Positions 16,536-25,224 of a DNA stretch of 64,000 bases are shown here, one piece after another. Each line of letters begins with the position of its first letter. Position 1 is the stretch's first letter. The stretch covers positions 1 through 64,000 of the forward strand of contig NZ_LKKO01000037.1 of assembly GCF_001455965.1 (NCBI RefSeq), read 5' to 3'. Made by a program: the position numbers and the translations under genes. The notes beneath the pieces are model-generated. The model was not told the origin of the DNA. It made no database searches and saw only the letters and a program-made list of their open reading frames with translations. Source of the stretch: Methylobacterium sp. GXS13 (lineage in GTDB: Bacteria > Pseudomonadota > Alphaproteobacteria > Rhizobiales > Beijerinckiaceae).

Positions 16536-17011
16536 TGTCTATCGTTAGCGCGCCGCTCCATTTAATAATAAATAATTATGTATCTTTGGTTTCAGCGAAT
16601 GAGATCGAGATTGTCGAGGCGAACGAGACTGGTGCCGGCAAGGCTGTGTTTAAGCTGACGGGCCCAGCGATATGTATCAAACATTACAAGGACCGGCCGC
16701 CGTTGCGCTGGCTCAACAACCAGAAATGTGCCGACGGAGCTATACTTCATGAAGTCGGCTCGGATTTGGATCTGCATATCGTGGAGCTCAAAAAATCCGT
16801 CTCGGAAGGTAAGTGGGTAGACATAAAAGATCAGTTTGAAGGTATGATATATAACGCATTGTCTATAATGGCAGTCTTAGGAGTTGGCAAACCAACGAGG
16901 ATTATATGCCATATTGCGTATGAATTTGACAAATTACCACTCAATCAGCCGCCAATTCGGTATTGCTCAAATATCCAACCGGAATCGCACGACCGCTCGG
17001 AGGCGTACTAG
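16535..17011 (+). CDS. Putative PD-(D/E)xK-like protein partner of the ATPase, probably frameshifted
   Basis: The intact frame gives 158 residues; the ATG at 16535 overlaps the ATPase stop by one base. Residues 64-88 contain CADGAIL, then HIVELKKS. D67 with E84-x-K86, followed by Q100 in DIKDQFEGMI, has the order and spacing of a PD-(D/E)xK nuclease core. No database match is claimed. The last ~18 residues look unnatural. A second frame, open from 16930 to a TAA at 17116-17118, continues plausibly (ARPLGGVLEWSQLTIQLKN, then GSIVLKKIIRNEE). A one-base loss between 16930 and 17008 would explain this; the restored protein would have about 195 residues. Confidence 0.65.
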   Translation: MSIVSAPLHLIINNYVSLVSANEIEIVEANETGAGKAVFKLTGPAICIKHYKDRPPLRWLNNQKCADGAILHEVGSDLDLHIVELKKSVSEGKWVDIKDQFEGMIYNALSIMAVLGVGKPTRIICHIAYEFDKLPLNQPPIRYCSNIQPESHDRSEAY

Positions 17012-17118
17012 AATGGTCCCAATTGACTATACAGCTAAAAAATTACGGTTCGATTGTTTTAAAGAAAATCATAAGAAATGAAGAAAGCAAAGGTGAGGGC
17101 GATCTCTCCAGCGCATAA

Positions 17119-17352
17119 CAGTTCTATTTTCTTGCGCTAAAATGACTGAGCAAGCGTTCGATTTGAAACATGCTGTTCAGCTCGGTTGCCGCCGCGAGCA
17201 GCGATTGCAGAAGTTTAACGAGCGGCCGCTTTGGAAAAAGGGCGGCAGCTATCCGGGCGGCTGGGTTAGGTCGGAAGCAGCCGCTCAGACGGCCAAGCGG
17301 ATCGAGATCAGACCTTAGGCTAGAGGTTCGCCGGCTTCGGCGCCCCCTCCCC
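17119..17352. other. Right border of the AT-rich island
   Basis: Composition returns from AT-rich to GC-rich across 17119-17340. A 58-codon frame (17142-17318, plus) exists but has no recognisable family or ribosome-binding site. No inverted repeats, tRNA or integrase mark the border. Confidence 0.4.
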
Positions 17353-18198
17353 TCACGCCCGCCAAAGCCGCATGCGCGCGTGCTCCGGCCCGGTCGCTTC
17401 GCGCGCCAGACCATAATGCTCGGCCAGCCGCCCGAGGGCGATCCGGACCACGACCTTGGCCGAGCGGGCCGGCCAGCGGCGCTCGGCCTCGATCCGCTCG
17501 AGGCCCTTGAGGAAGCCGCACAGGTCGATCAGAAGGCCCGACAGGTCGCTGCCGACCGCGTCGAGGGCGCCGCGCACCCGCTGGCGGGCCGCGATCACCT
17601 GGTCGGAGGCGGCGGCCGGATCGCGGGCACCGCCGCCATCGACCCGAGGGGCGCCGAGTTCCGCCCCCATCCGGGGCAGCATCGCGGCGGTGGTCATGTC
17701 CCGGCGCAGCCGCTCGCCGGCCTCGAACGCGGCCGGGTCGAGCAGCGGCGCGCCGTCGCCGCCCCGACGCCGGACCATCCAGGCCAGGGGGTTCTCCGAG
17801 GCGTTCCGCACGGCCGGCTCCGCGGCGCCACCCGCGATCACGGTGAGATCGTGGTGCTGGGCCAGATAGGCCATCCCGTCCGGGGCCTGCCCGCGCCGGA
17901 GGCGCGCCCGCCCCGCCGGGCCGATCGTCAGGCGCTTGCCGGCCGGGTCCCAGGCGGCGAGGTCGGCATCCGTCAGGGCGCGGCCGGCCGTATCCGAAAA
18001 CCGCCCGCTGCCCACGGACACCCCGTCGCCGCCGCGCCGGACCAGGAGTCCGTCATCGCTCAACGGGTCGCGCATGGCGTAGGCACCGGCCTCGCCGAGC
18101 CGTGCCAGCAACCGCCCCGCCTCCGCCGACAGGACGGCTCCGGATGACCGCCCGGGTGCCGCCGCCTTGGTTCGGCGGGATCTGCCGTTTTTGTTCAT
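17353..18198 (-). CDS. DUF6456-domain protein
   Basis: A 281-residue soluble protein. The C-terminal half fits the DUF6456 pattern seen in alphaproteobacteria: ENPLAWMVRRRGGDGAPL, then AAFEAGERLRRDMTTAAMLP, IAARQRVRGALDAVG, LLIDLCGFLKGLERIE and RRWPARSAKVVVRIALGRLA. The N-terminal third is basic with a short helix-turn-helix-like segment (LTDADLAAWD region), consistent with a regulatory DNA-binding role, but this is inference. The gene is followed at a distance by a small acidic protein and mucR on the same strand. The extreme N-terminus (MNKNGRSRRTK) is Lys/Arg-rich. Confidence 0.75.
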   Translation of the reverse strand: MNKNGRSRRTKAAAPGRSSGAVLSAEAGRLLARLGEAGAYAMRDPLSDDGLLVRRGGDGVSVGSGRFSDTAGRALTDADLAAWDPAGKRLTIGPAGRARLRRGQAPDGMAYLAQHHDLTVIAGGAAEPAVRNASENPLAWMVRRRGGDGAPLLDPAAFEAGERLRRDMTTAAMLPRMGAELGAPRVDGGGARDPAAASDQVIAARQRVRGALDAVGSDLSGLLIDLCGFLKGLERIEAERRWPARSAKVVVRIALGRLAEHYGLAREATGPEHARMRLWRA

Positions 18199-18290
18199 GA
18201 TTTGTTCCAGACGGGGCTTGCGGTTCCGACCGGCCGCGACCCTGACAGGAACGCCTCACAAAGTCAAGGACTTTTTGCCTAACGGGAGAT

Positions 18291-18578
18291 TCAGGTCCGG
18301 CGATGGCCAGTCGGTGGCTGGCGCAGGATCTCGGCGATCTCGTCCTCCGACTTTCCGCGGACCGCGTAGCCCAACTCTTCGAAGCGATCGATCAGGGCCG
18401 AGCTGTCGGCGGCGGACCGCGCAGCCCATTCGGCGAGACTCGCATTCATCCGATCGAGATCCTGCGCGGGATCACCGTCCTCGGACTCGGGAAACGCGTT
18501 CATGCACAGCACCTCGGCGCCGGACGGGGTTTTGGCCGCATCGCACGAAACGAGCCATCGCATCCCAACGCCCGACAT
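18291..18578 (-). CDS. Small acidic hypothetical protein
   Basis: A 95-residue product if translation starts at the ATG at 18578, which has GAGGG about 13 bases upstream. A start at 18503 would give 70 residues (NAFPESEDGDPAQDLDRM), with GAGG closer. The C-terminal part is helical (SSALIDRFEELGYAVRGKSE) and acidic. No family is recognised. The phrase FEELGYAVRGKSEDEIAEILR suggests a compact alpha-helical domain. It lies between mucR and the DUF6456 gene on the same strand. Confidence 0.5.
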   Translation of the reverse strand: MSGVGMRWLVSCDAAKTPSGAEVLCMNAFPESEDGDPAQDLDRMNASLAEWAARSAADSSALIDRFEELGYAVRGKSEDEIAEILRQPPTGHRRT

Positions 18579-18625
18579 CGTCTGCGTATCCCTCGGTTGT
18601 GACAGGCGTCCCGGCCGCACCGCTC

Positions 18626-19048
18626 TCAGGCGGCGTCCGACATGGCGCCCAGCCGGCCCAGCCCGGTTGCCTTGGCGAGTTCGGAACGGGTCTTGGCGTA
18701 GTTCGGTGCCACCATCGGGTAATCGGCCGGCAGGTTCCACTTCGATCGGTATTGCTCCGGGCTCATGTTGTACTTCGCCCGAAGATGCCTCTTGAGCGAC
18801 TTGAACGCCTGGCCGTCCTCCAGGCAGACGATGTAATCCGGCGTCACCGACCCCTCCACCGGCACCGCCGGCTCCGACACCGTGACCGTGGCCGTATGGC
18901 TGTCGAGGACGCGCTTCAGGGCCGCGTAGACGTTGCCGAAGAGAGAACGGAGTTCGCCGACCGGAATGGAATTCCTGCGCACATAGGCAGCCACGAGGTC
19001 CGCCGTCGCGTCGATCAAGTCTACGGATCTTCCGTTTTCGCCCAACAT
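18626..19048 (-). CDS. MucR/Ros-family transcriptional regulator
   Basis: A 140-residue protein from the ATG at 19048, with a GGGGG ribosome-binding site five bases upstream. The N-terminal part (IDATADLVAAYVRRNSIPV) is the oligomerisation region. The C-terminal zinc-finger-like domain is VCLEDGQAFKSLKRHLRAKY followed by NMSPEQYRSKWNLPADYP. The second metal position is Asp (C-x2-D), a variant common among rhizobial MucR proteins. MucR proteins act as H-NS-like global repressors of surface polysaccharide, motility and cell-cycle genes by binding AT-rich DNA. The upstream spacer is AT-rich and holds a 6-bp inverted repeat, which fits autoregulation (inference). Confidence 0.93.
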   Translation of the reverse strand: MLGENGRSVDLIDATADLVAAYVRRNSIPVGELRSLFGNVYAALKRVLDSHTATVTVSEPAVPVEGSVTPDYIVCLEDGQAFKSLKRHLRAKYNMSPEQYRSKWNLPADYPMVAPNYAKTRSELAKATGLGRLGAMSDAA

Positions 19049-19439
19049 GATACCCCCGATGTATTGCGCGATTGTGTATTCAACGCGGCCATGACGCCGC
19101 GACGCATGTCCGTAAGCACATGCGGGGACGGCCCCATGCACGACGCCGACATGCTGGCCCCAAGCCCACATGCATCAATCGATCCCTTGTACAAAGGTAC
19201 AACGGGTTTTTTTAGACGACAAGATAGAATGAGAATACAAAGATTTGCGCGAAATGTCGCGCACTCGACACTATTAGGTTAGGTTTGCCATCTAGAAGTA
19301 GATGAAGTCTTGCACCGACCAAACTTTAAGTTTGCGACGTCGCGCGCGCCGGCCGGCCCCGGCGTCGCGGTGACTTGCGCCGCGGGCCCGGGCGCGACAC
19401 ATCCCCAGACCGGGCGGACAGGACCCGGCGGGAGATACG
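19049..19439. other. Divergent intergenic region, mucR/oligopeptidase B
   Basis: A 391-base spacer. Bases 19195-19330 are AT-rich and hold the inverted repeat above; both promoters should lie here. No further gene was found. Confidence 0.5.
19187..19202. promoter_or_regulatory. Inverted repeat TTGTAC-N4-GTACAA
   Basis: Perfect 6-bp arms separated by AAAG in the divergent mucR/ptrB spacer, immediately followed by a run of seven T. It is a candidate operator. It could belong to either gene. Confidence 0.4.
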
Positions 19440-21575
19440 ATGACGGAGATCGGACGCGGCTTTCTTGCTCATTCGACCGGGGCGCCGGTGGCCGAGCAGC
19501 ACCGGCAGGGCTTCAGCGTCCACGGCCGGGAGATCGTCGATGACTACGCGTGGTTGAAGGCGGAGAACTGGCAGGCGGTCCTGAAGGACCCCGCCGCCCT
19601 CCCCGACGACATCGCCACCTACCTGAAGGCCGAGAACGCCTACGCGGAGGTTGCACTCGCCGGCAACGCCGACCTGCGCAAGACTTTGGTCTCCGAGATG
19701 CGCGGCCGCATCCAGGAGGACGAGAGCGGCGTGCCGGATCCCGACGGGCCCTACGCCTACTACACCCGCCATCGCGAGGGCGGGCAGCATCCGCTGGTCT
19801 GCCGGCGCCCGTCCACGTCGCCGAACGTGCCGGATTCCGGCCCCGACCCGGACGAGACGATCCTGATCGACGGAGACCGGGAAGGCGAGGGCCTGCCCTT
19901 CTTCGAGATCGCCGCCGCGGTCCATTCCGACGACCACGGGCTCCTCGCCTGGAGCGCCGACACCAAGGGCTCGGAACTCTACACGATCAAGGTGCGCGAC
20001 CTCGCCACCGGCCTCGACCGCGACGACCGGGTGGACGCAACCTCCGGTGAGGCGGTCTGGGCCGCGGACGGGCACAGCTTCTGGTACGTGGCCCTCGACG
20101 CCAACCACCGCCCCGCCAAGGTCATGCGCCACCGCCTCGGCACCGCGCAATCCGCCGACGAGACCGTCTATACCGAGCCGGATGCGGGCTACTTCGTCCA
20201 TATCGGCCGCACCCAGTCCGGCGCCTTCCTGGACGTCACCGCCAGCGACCACGAGACCTCCGAGGTCCGGCTCCTCGACCGGCACGCGCCCTCCGCCGCC
20301 CTGCGGCTGGTGCAGCCGCGGGAGCCGCTGCTGATCTACGACGTCGAGCATCGCGGCGACCGGCTCTACATCCGCACCAACGCGGACGGCGCCGAGGACT
20401 TCAAGATCGTCACCGCCCCCCTGGACGATCCGGGCCGGGCCAACTGGACCGACCTCGTGCCCCACCGGCCCGGGGTGATGATCCGCCATCTGCACCTGCT
20501 GGCCGGCCACCTGATCCGCCTCGAAGTCGAGAATGCGCGGCCGCGGATCATCGTGCGCGACTTGGCCGACGACGTGGAGCACGCGGTTGCCTTTGCCGAG
20601 GAGGCCTACGCGCTGGGCCTCCGGGGCGGGCACGAATTCGACACGGCGACGATCCGGTTCGTCTACTCGTCCATGACGACGCCGTCCGAGACCTGGGACT
20701 ACGCCTGCGACAGCCGTACCCGGACGTTGCGCAAGCGCCAGACCATCCCGAGCGGGCACGATCCGGCCGCCTACGTCACCCGGCGGCTGTTCGCCACCGC
20801 CCCGGACGGCGAGCAGGTGCCGATCTCGCTCCTGCACCGCAAGGATCTAGCGCTCGACGGCTCCGCGCCGCTGCTGCTCTACGGCTACGGCTCCTACGGG
20901 ACGCTGATGCCGGCGGGGTTTCGCACCAACCTGCTGAGCCTGGTCGATCGCGGCTTCGTCTACGCGATCGCGCATGTCCGCGGCGGCACCGAGAAGGGCT
21001 GGCGCTGGTATCTCGACGGCAAGCGCGAGAAGAAGCCCAACACCTTCACGGATTTCATCGCCTGCGGGCGGGCACTGATCGCGGCCGGCTACACGGCGGA
21101 GAAGCGCATCGTCGCCCATGGCGGATCGGCCGGCGGCATGCTGATGGGCGCGGTCGCCAACCTCGCCCCGGAGCTGTTCGCGGGCATCGTCGCCGACGTG
21201 CCGTTCGTCGACGTGCTTAACACCATGCTGGACGCGGAGCTGCCGCTCACCCCGCCGGAATGGCCCGAATGGGGCAACCCGGCCGAGAGCGTCGCGGCCT
21301 TCGAGACGATCCTGTCGTACTCGCCCTACGACAACGTCGCCGCCAAGGATTACCCGGCGATCCTGGCACTCGGCGGCCTCACCGACCCGCGGGTGACCTA
21401 CTGGGAGCCGGCGAAATGGGTCGCCCGCCTGCGCGCAGCCCTGACCGGCGGCGGCCCGATCCTCCTGCGCATCAACATGGAGGCCGGCCACGGCGGCGCC
21501 GCCGGCCGCTTCGACCGGCTGGAGGAGGTGGCGCTGATCTACGCGTTTGCGCTGATGGCGGTGGGGCGGGCGTAG
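19440..21575 (+). CDS. ptrB: S9A-family oligopeptidase B
   Basis: A 711-residue serine peptidase with an N-terminal beta-propeller (about residues 70-410) and a C-terminal alpha/beta hydrolase. The catalytic triad is S563 in AHGGSAGGMLMGA, D649 in LGGLTDPRV and H684 in EAGHGGAAGRF. The domain entry PLLLYGYGSYGTLMP and HVRGGTEKGWRWYLDGK are typical of oligopeptidase B, which cleaves after Lys/Arg in short peptides. There is no signal peptide, so it is cytoplasmic. The length matches the family. It is a single gene, convergent with the AsmA gene. Confidence 0.93.
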   Translation: MTEIGRGFLAHSTGAPVAEQHRQGFSVHGREIVDDYAWLKAENWQAVLKDPAALPDDIATYLKAENAYAEVALAGNADLRKTLVSEMRGRIQEDESGVPDPDGPYAYYTRHREGGQHPLVCRRPSTSPNVPDSGPDPDETILIDGDREGEGLPFFEIAAAVHSDDHGLLAWSADTKGSELYTIKVRDLATGLDRDDRVDATSGEAVWAADGHSFWYVALDANHRPAKVMRHRLGTAQSADETVYTEPDAGYFVHIGRTQSGAFLDVTASDHETSEVRLLDRHAPSAALRLVQPREPLLIYDVEHRGDRLYIRTNADGAEDFKIVTAPLDDPGRANWTDLVPHRPGVMIRHLHLLAGHLIRLEVENARPRIIVRDLADDVEHAVAFAEEAYALGLRGGHEFDTATIRFVYSSMTTPSETWDYACDSRTRTLRKRQTIPSGHDPAAYVTRRLFATAPDGEQVPISLLHRKDLALDGSAPLLLYGYGSYGTLMPAGFRTNLLSLVDRGFVYAIAHVRGGTEKGWRWYLDGKREKKPNTFTDFIACGRALIAAGYTAEKRIVAHGGSAGGMLMGAVANLAPELFAGIVADVPFVDVLNTMLDAELPLTPPEWPEWGNPAESVAAFETILSYSPYDNVAAKDYPAILALGGLTDPRVTYWEPAKWVARLRAALTGGGPILLRINMEAGHGGAAGRFDRLEEVALIYAFALMAVGRA

Positions 21576-21609
21576 CCGCTCGCCGCTGAGGGGGGATGCC
21601 CGCGCGCGT

Positions 21610-24600
21610 CTACGGACGCGGCGGCTCGACCGGCGCCCCCTCGCCTGCCGTTCCCTCGTTCGGCTGCGCCCGCATTCTTGCCTGCCGGGCCGCTTCCTCG
21701 GCGGCGGCTTTATCCGCGGCGGCCTTGAGCGCGGCGGCGCGGGCGCGGTCCATCTCGATCCGGGCGCGGCGACGCTGGCGCTCGACTTGGTCGGCCTCGG
21801 TCAGCTCGATGGTCTCGAGCTCGCGCTGGAGCACGAAGGTAGCGAGCCCGTTCGACAGGGCGCCGACATCGAGCACGCGCTCGGGCGCCCCGAGCGAGCC
21901 GGTGAAGCCGAGCTGAACGGCCGGGGCGCCGGCGCTCCAGCCGCGTGGGACCGGGCCGCCGGACAGGAGCCCCCGGGCATCGAGGCGGTTGCCGCGCAGG
22001 TCGTAGCCGATCGTGCCGGACCAGCGGGCGGCCCCGAAATCGAGGCCGAGGGGCCCGGCCCGCAGCTGGCCGCCGACGATGGTGACCGGGCTGTTCGCCG
22101 GGGCCTTGGCCTGCGCGCCGCCCTTGGCGAGTTCCTCGGCAACCATGGCCTGGAGCCGTCCCTCGCGCAGGGGATCGTCGACGTCCACCGCCCGGGCGAG
22201 TGCGCGGCCGAGGCCGGCCGGGTCGGCCTCCGGGACGCTCAGGTCCTTCAGGGTGAGGCTGCCGCTGCCGGAGAGGTTGTCGGCGAGGCCCGGGGCGGTC
22301 TCGGCACTGGTGGTGAAGCGCAGAGAGGCGGTCAGGCGACCGCCGATCGGGCCGCCCCCGGCCAGGGCGGCGATCGCGACATCGTCGAGCCCGCCTTCCC
22401 CGGAGATCGACGCCTCGGGTCCGCGGCGGGTGATCGTGGCCGAGCCGGCGATCCGCCCGCCCGCGAGCTTGCCCGTGAGGTCGCGCAGGGTCAGGGCACC
22501 GTCGGCAAGACCCAGGGCGAGGGCGGCCTCCGTGGCCGTGAGCCCGCGGCCGAGATCGAGGCTTGCGATCCGGGCATCGAGCGCGACGGGCGCCAGCGCT
22601 TGCGGTGCGGGTCCGAAGCGGTCGCCCTTGGCCGCGTCCGGCGGCAGCACAAGGGCCGCTGCCAGTTGCGGCAGCGACAGGCGGTCGAGGCTGAGACGAC
22701 CGCGCAGCGCCCCGCCGGGCGCCCGCAGCAGCCGGCCGCTCACGGCCGCTCCGGCGACCTTGCCCGTGGTGTCGGCGGTGATGTCGCCGCCGTCCTTGGC
22801 GAGCGAGACAGTCAGGTCAGCCGGCCAGGCGCCGGGGCTGAGCCGGGCGGCCCCGGCCAGGGTCAGGAAGGGGCTGAGATCGGCGGTGTCGGCCTGGATC
22901 GCGCCGGCATTCGGCAGGGCGTCGGGACCGATCAGGATCGGCCGGGCGGTGGCGAGCTTCAGGCCGGCGATCGTGCCGTTGACGGTCAGCGCGAGGGTGT
23001 CGGCGTCCGGTCGCTCGGCGCTCAGGTGCAGCTCGGCGGGCTGCTGCAGGCCGGCGATGTCGGTGCGCCCGAACCAGACCCCGGCCCGGGGGGTGGTGAG
23101 CGTCGCAGCCCCGCCCTCGATCCGCGTCCCGCGGCTCGCCAGCGTCAGGTCGAGGGTGCCGCCGCCGGCATTGCCCCGGGCCTGGCTGCGCAGGGCATCG
23201 GCCGCGCCGCCCTCCCGGTCCAGGGTGACGGCGAGGTCGAGGGGCGCCTCGCGCAGGAAGGCGGGCAGCAGGCGGATCTCGCCGACCCAGACCCGTTCGA
23301 GCAGGCCGAGCAGCGGCGCCGCCTCCGGGTCCATGCGCCGCCCGGAGACGCGGCCGGTCCCGTCCGCGCCGATCCGCCCGGACAGCTTCGCGCTCGCCCC
23401 CGCCAGATCCGTCACGTCGAGGCTGTCGACCACGAGGCTCGACCCGTCCGACTGGATGCGCGCCGCGATCGTGCCGTTGCCTGAGCCGGCCGGCCCGTAG
23501 CGCACGTCCTTGGCCTCGAGGGTCAGGGCGAGGTCGTGGTCGCGCAGGCTGCCGAGGGTGGTCCCCAGCGGCGGCAGCGCGGCGATGTCGATGCCGCTGG
23601 CGCGGATCTGGGCGTCGAAGCGCCCGCGCGATCCCGGCTCCGCGGCCGTGTAGCGGGCATTGCCGGTGATGCGCGCCGGCCCCAGGCCGAGGCGCAGGTT
23701 GCGCAGGGACAGGCTGGAGGCCGCCGCGGACAGGTCGGCCGCGGCCTCGATCCGGCGTCCATCGAGGAGCGCAGTCAGCGGCCCCTCCAGCCCGAGCCGG
23801 CGCAGATAGCGCCCGAGCGGTTCGGAATCGGGGGCGGTCAGCGCCACAGGGCCGGTGAGGCGGAACGGCGCCGCCTCGATCTGCCCGCTGACATTCAGGG
23901 CCGCGTCGCCCGGCCCGACCGCCGACAGGCGCCGCAGCAGCAGGCCGCCCGCGCGCTCGACGGTGCCGGACAGCGCGAGGTTCGACCATTCCTCGCCGCC
24001 CAGCACCAGGGTGCCCACCGCGAGGTCGAGGTCGAGCATCGCCGGCAGGCCGCGCCCGAGATCCGGGACCCCGCGGGCGATCAGGTTCTGGCCCTCGGGC
24101 GAGCCCAGGAAGGCGTCGAGGTCGAGGCGGCGGCCATCCAGGTTCAGGCCGGCGCGCCACTGGCGCAGGTCGAGCCGCCCGGTGCCGCCGAAGCGGAGCG
24201 CCCGTCCGCCCGGATCGATCGCGAGCTCGACGCCCTCGAACCGCACCTGGGTGCCGCGGGCCTTGAACGTCCCGCCCAGCGAGAACGGCAGATAGGGACC
24301 CGCCGCCTGGGTCGGCGGCCCGACCACGAGGCGGGCCGAGCCTTCGGATTCGATCAGCGTCGCCCCATCGGCCTCGTTGGGCACCAGGCCGAGGCGCGCA
24401 TCGGCCTCGAAGCGCGGATGCGCGTCGCCGCCGCCCGCGATCTTCACGGCGAGCCGCCCGTCCGGCCCCGGCGTCCCGCTGACCGCCCGGAATGGAATGC
24501 CGCCGCTGGTACCCTCCACCCGCCACGGCCCGATGAGCGCGGGCGCCTGGAGGCGCAGGTCCTGAACGTAGAGCTGGTCGGTCCGGCCAGTGGCCGGCAC

Positions 24601-25050
24601 CTGCGTGGTCACGAGGAATTGCTGGACGTGCAGATCCTCGATGGCGAAGTCGCGGGCGCGCAGGGCCTCGCCGAGCTCGGGGGGGATCCGCAGGGCGTCG
24701 CCGCCCGCCACCGGGAGCTTGATCTCGGCGCGACCGATCCGCGTCTCGGTGAAACGGAACTCGCCCTTCAGGAGCGGCGCCAGGGCGATCTCGGCCTTGA
24801 CGAAGCGGGCGTCCAGGCTCGGCCGGTTCGGGTCGGTGCCGAGATGCAGCCGGTCGATGCGCAGCCGCGGCGAGGGCAGGAGCCGGACCTCGATCCGGCC
24901 ATCGGTCCGGGCCGGCACGCCCAGGGACCGGGCGAGCGCCCGTTCGACAAGGCCGCGCTGGGCCTGCCAATCGATGATGGGCGGGACGGCCAGAGCCGCG
25001 ACGAGAACCAGGATGACGGCGCCCGCCAGCGCGGTCAGAAGATCACGCAC
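21610..25050 (-). CDS. Large AsmA-family protein
   Basis: A 1146-residue protein from a GTG at 25050. The minus-strand frame continues open far upstream, but only because it runs antisense to the helicase gene. The N-terminus is one membrane anchor (LLTALAGAVILVLVAALAVP) followed by the AsmA start (WQAQRGLVERALARSLG). Long beta-rich repeats follow throughout, as in the repeating-beta-groove lipid-transfer proteins related to AsmA/YhdP/TamB. The C-terminal 60 residues are charged and coiled (ARAAALKAAADKAAAEEA) and Pro-rich. It probably spans the periplasm from the inner membrane and handles phospholipid transport or outer-membrane homeostasis. Function is inferred from the family. Confidence 0.88.
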   Translation of the reverse strand: MRDLLTALAGAVILVLVAALAVPPIIDWQAQRGLVERALARSLGVPARTDGRIEVRLLPSPRLRIDRLHLGTDPNRPSLDARFVKAEIALAPLLKGEFRFTETRIGRAEIKLPVAGGDALRIPPELGEALRARDFAIEDLHVQQFLVTTQVPATGRTDQLYVQDLRLQAPALIGPWRVEGTSGGIPFRAVSGTPGPDGRLAVKIAGGGDAHPRFEADARLGLVPNEADGATLIESEGSARLVVGPPTQAAGPYLPFSLGGTFKARGTQVRFEGVELAIDPGGRALRFGGTGRLDLRQWRAGLNLDGRRLDLDAFLGSPEGQNLIARGVPDLGRGLPAMLDLDLAVGTLVLGGEEWSNLALSGTVERAGGLLLRRLSAVGPGDAALNVSGQIEAAPFRLTGPVALTAPDSEPLGRYLRRLGLEGPLTALLDGRRIEAAADLSAAASSLSLRNLRLGLGPARITGNARYTAAEPGSRGRFDAQIRASGIDIAALPPLGTTLGSLRDHDLALTLEAKDVRYGPAGSGNGTIAARIQSDGSSLVVDSLDVTDLAGASAKLSGRIGADGTGRVSGRRMDPEAAPLLGLLERVWVGEIRLLPAFLREAPLDLAVTLDREGGAADALRSQARGNAGGGTLDLTLASRGTRIEGGAATLTTPRAGVWFGRTDIAGLQQPAELHLSAERPDADTLALTVNGTIAGLKLATARPILIGPDALPNAGAIQADTADLSPFLTLAGAARLSPGAWPADLTVSLAKDGGDITADTTGKVAGAAVSGRLLRAPGGALRGRLSLDRLSLPQLAAALVLPPDAAKGDRFGPAPQALAPVALDARIASLDLGRGLTATEAALALGLADGALTLRDLTGKLAGGRIAGSATITRRGPEASISGEGGLDDVAIAALAGGGPIGGRLTASLRFTTSAETAPGLADNLSGSGSLTLKDLSVPEADPAGLGRALARAVDVDDPLREGRLQAMVAEELAKGGAQAKAPANSPVTIVGGQLRAGPLGLDFGAARWSGTIGYDLRGNRLDARGLLSGGPVPRGWSAGAPAVQLGFTGSLGAPERVLDVGALSNGLATFVLQRELETIELTEADQVERQRRRARIEMDRARAAALKAAADKAAAEEAARQARMRAQPNEGTAGEGAPVEPPRP

Positions 25051-25224
25051 GCTACCCGTTCCGCCATCACCCCGCGCAGTCGCGGCACCGTGATGCCCCG
25101 CCGTCGCGTGCCCCCCTGGGCAACCTGTGACCGGCCATAGCACGATAAGTCCCGGACGGCGCCAGAGGGCCGCGCCGAGCCGAATGGCCTCGACGCCGTT
25201 CGCGATTTGGTCCAGGGAAGCGGA

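Noticed and set aside
16930..17011. Programmed ribosomal frameshifting as the explanation for the two-frame partner gene
   Set aside because: I found no X-XXY-YYZ slippery heptamer or obvious stimulatory hairpin in the overlap between the frames. A one-base loss or a sequencing error is simpler.
15123..17011. Assigning the two-gene island to Gabija, Septu, PARIS or an OLD-type nuclease
   Set aside because: The ATPase has no TOPRIM extension, and the partner is neither UvrD-like, HNH nor TOPRIM. The similarity is limited to the common ABC-type ATPase fold.
17142..17318. 58-codon plus-strand frame at the island right border
   Set aside because: No ribosome-binding site, no recognisable family, and Arg/Gly-rich content typical of chance frames in GC-rich DNA.
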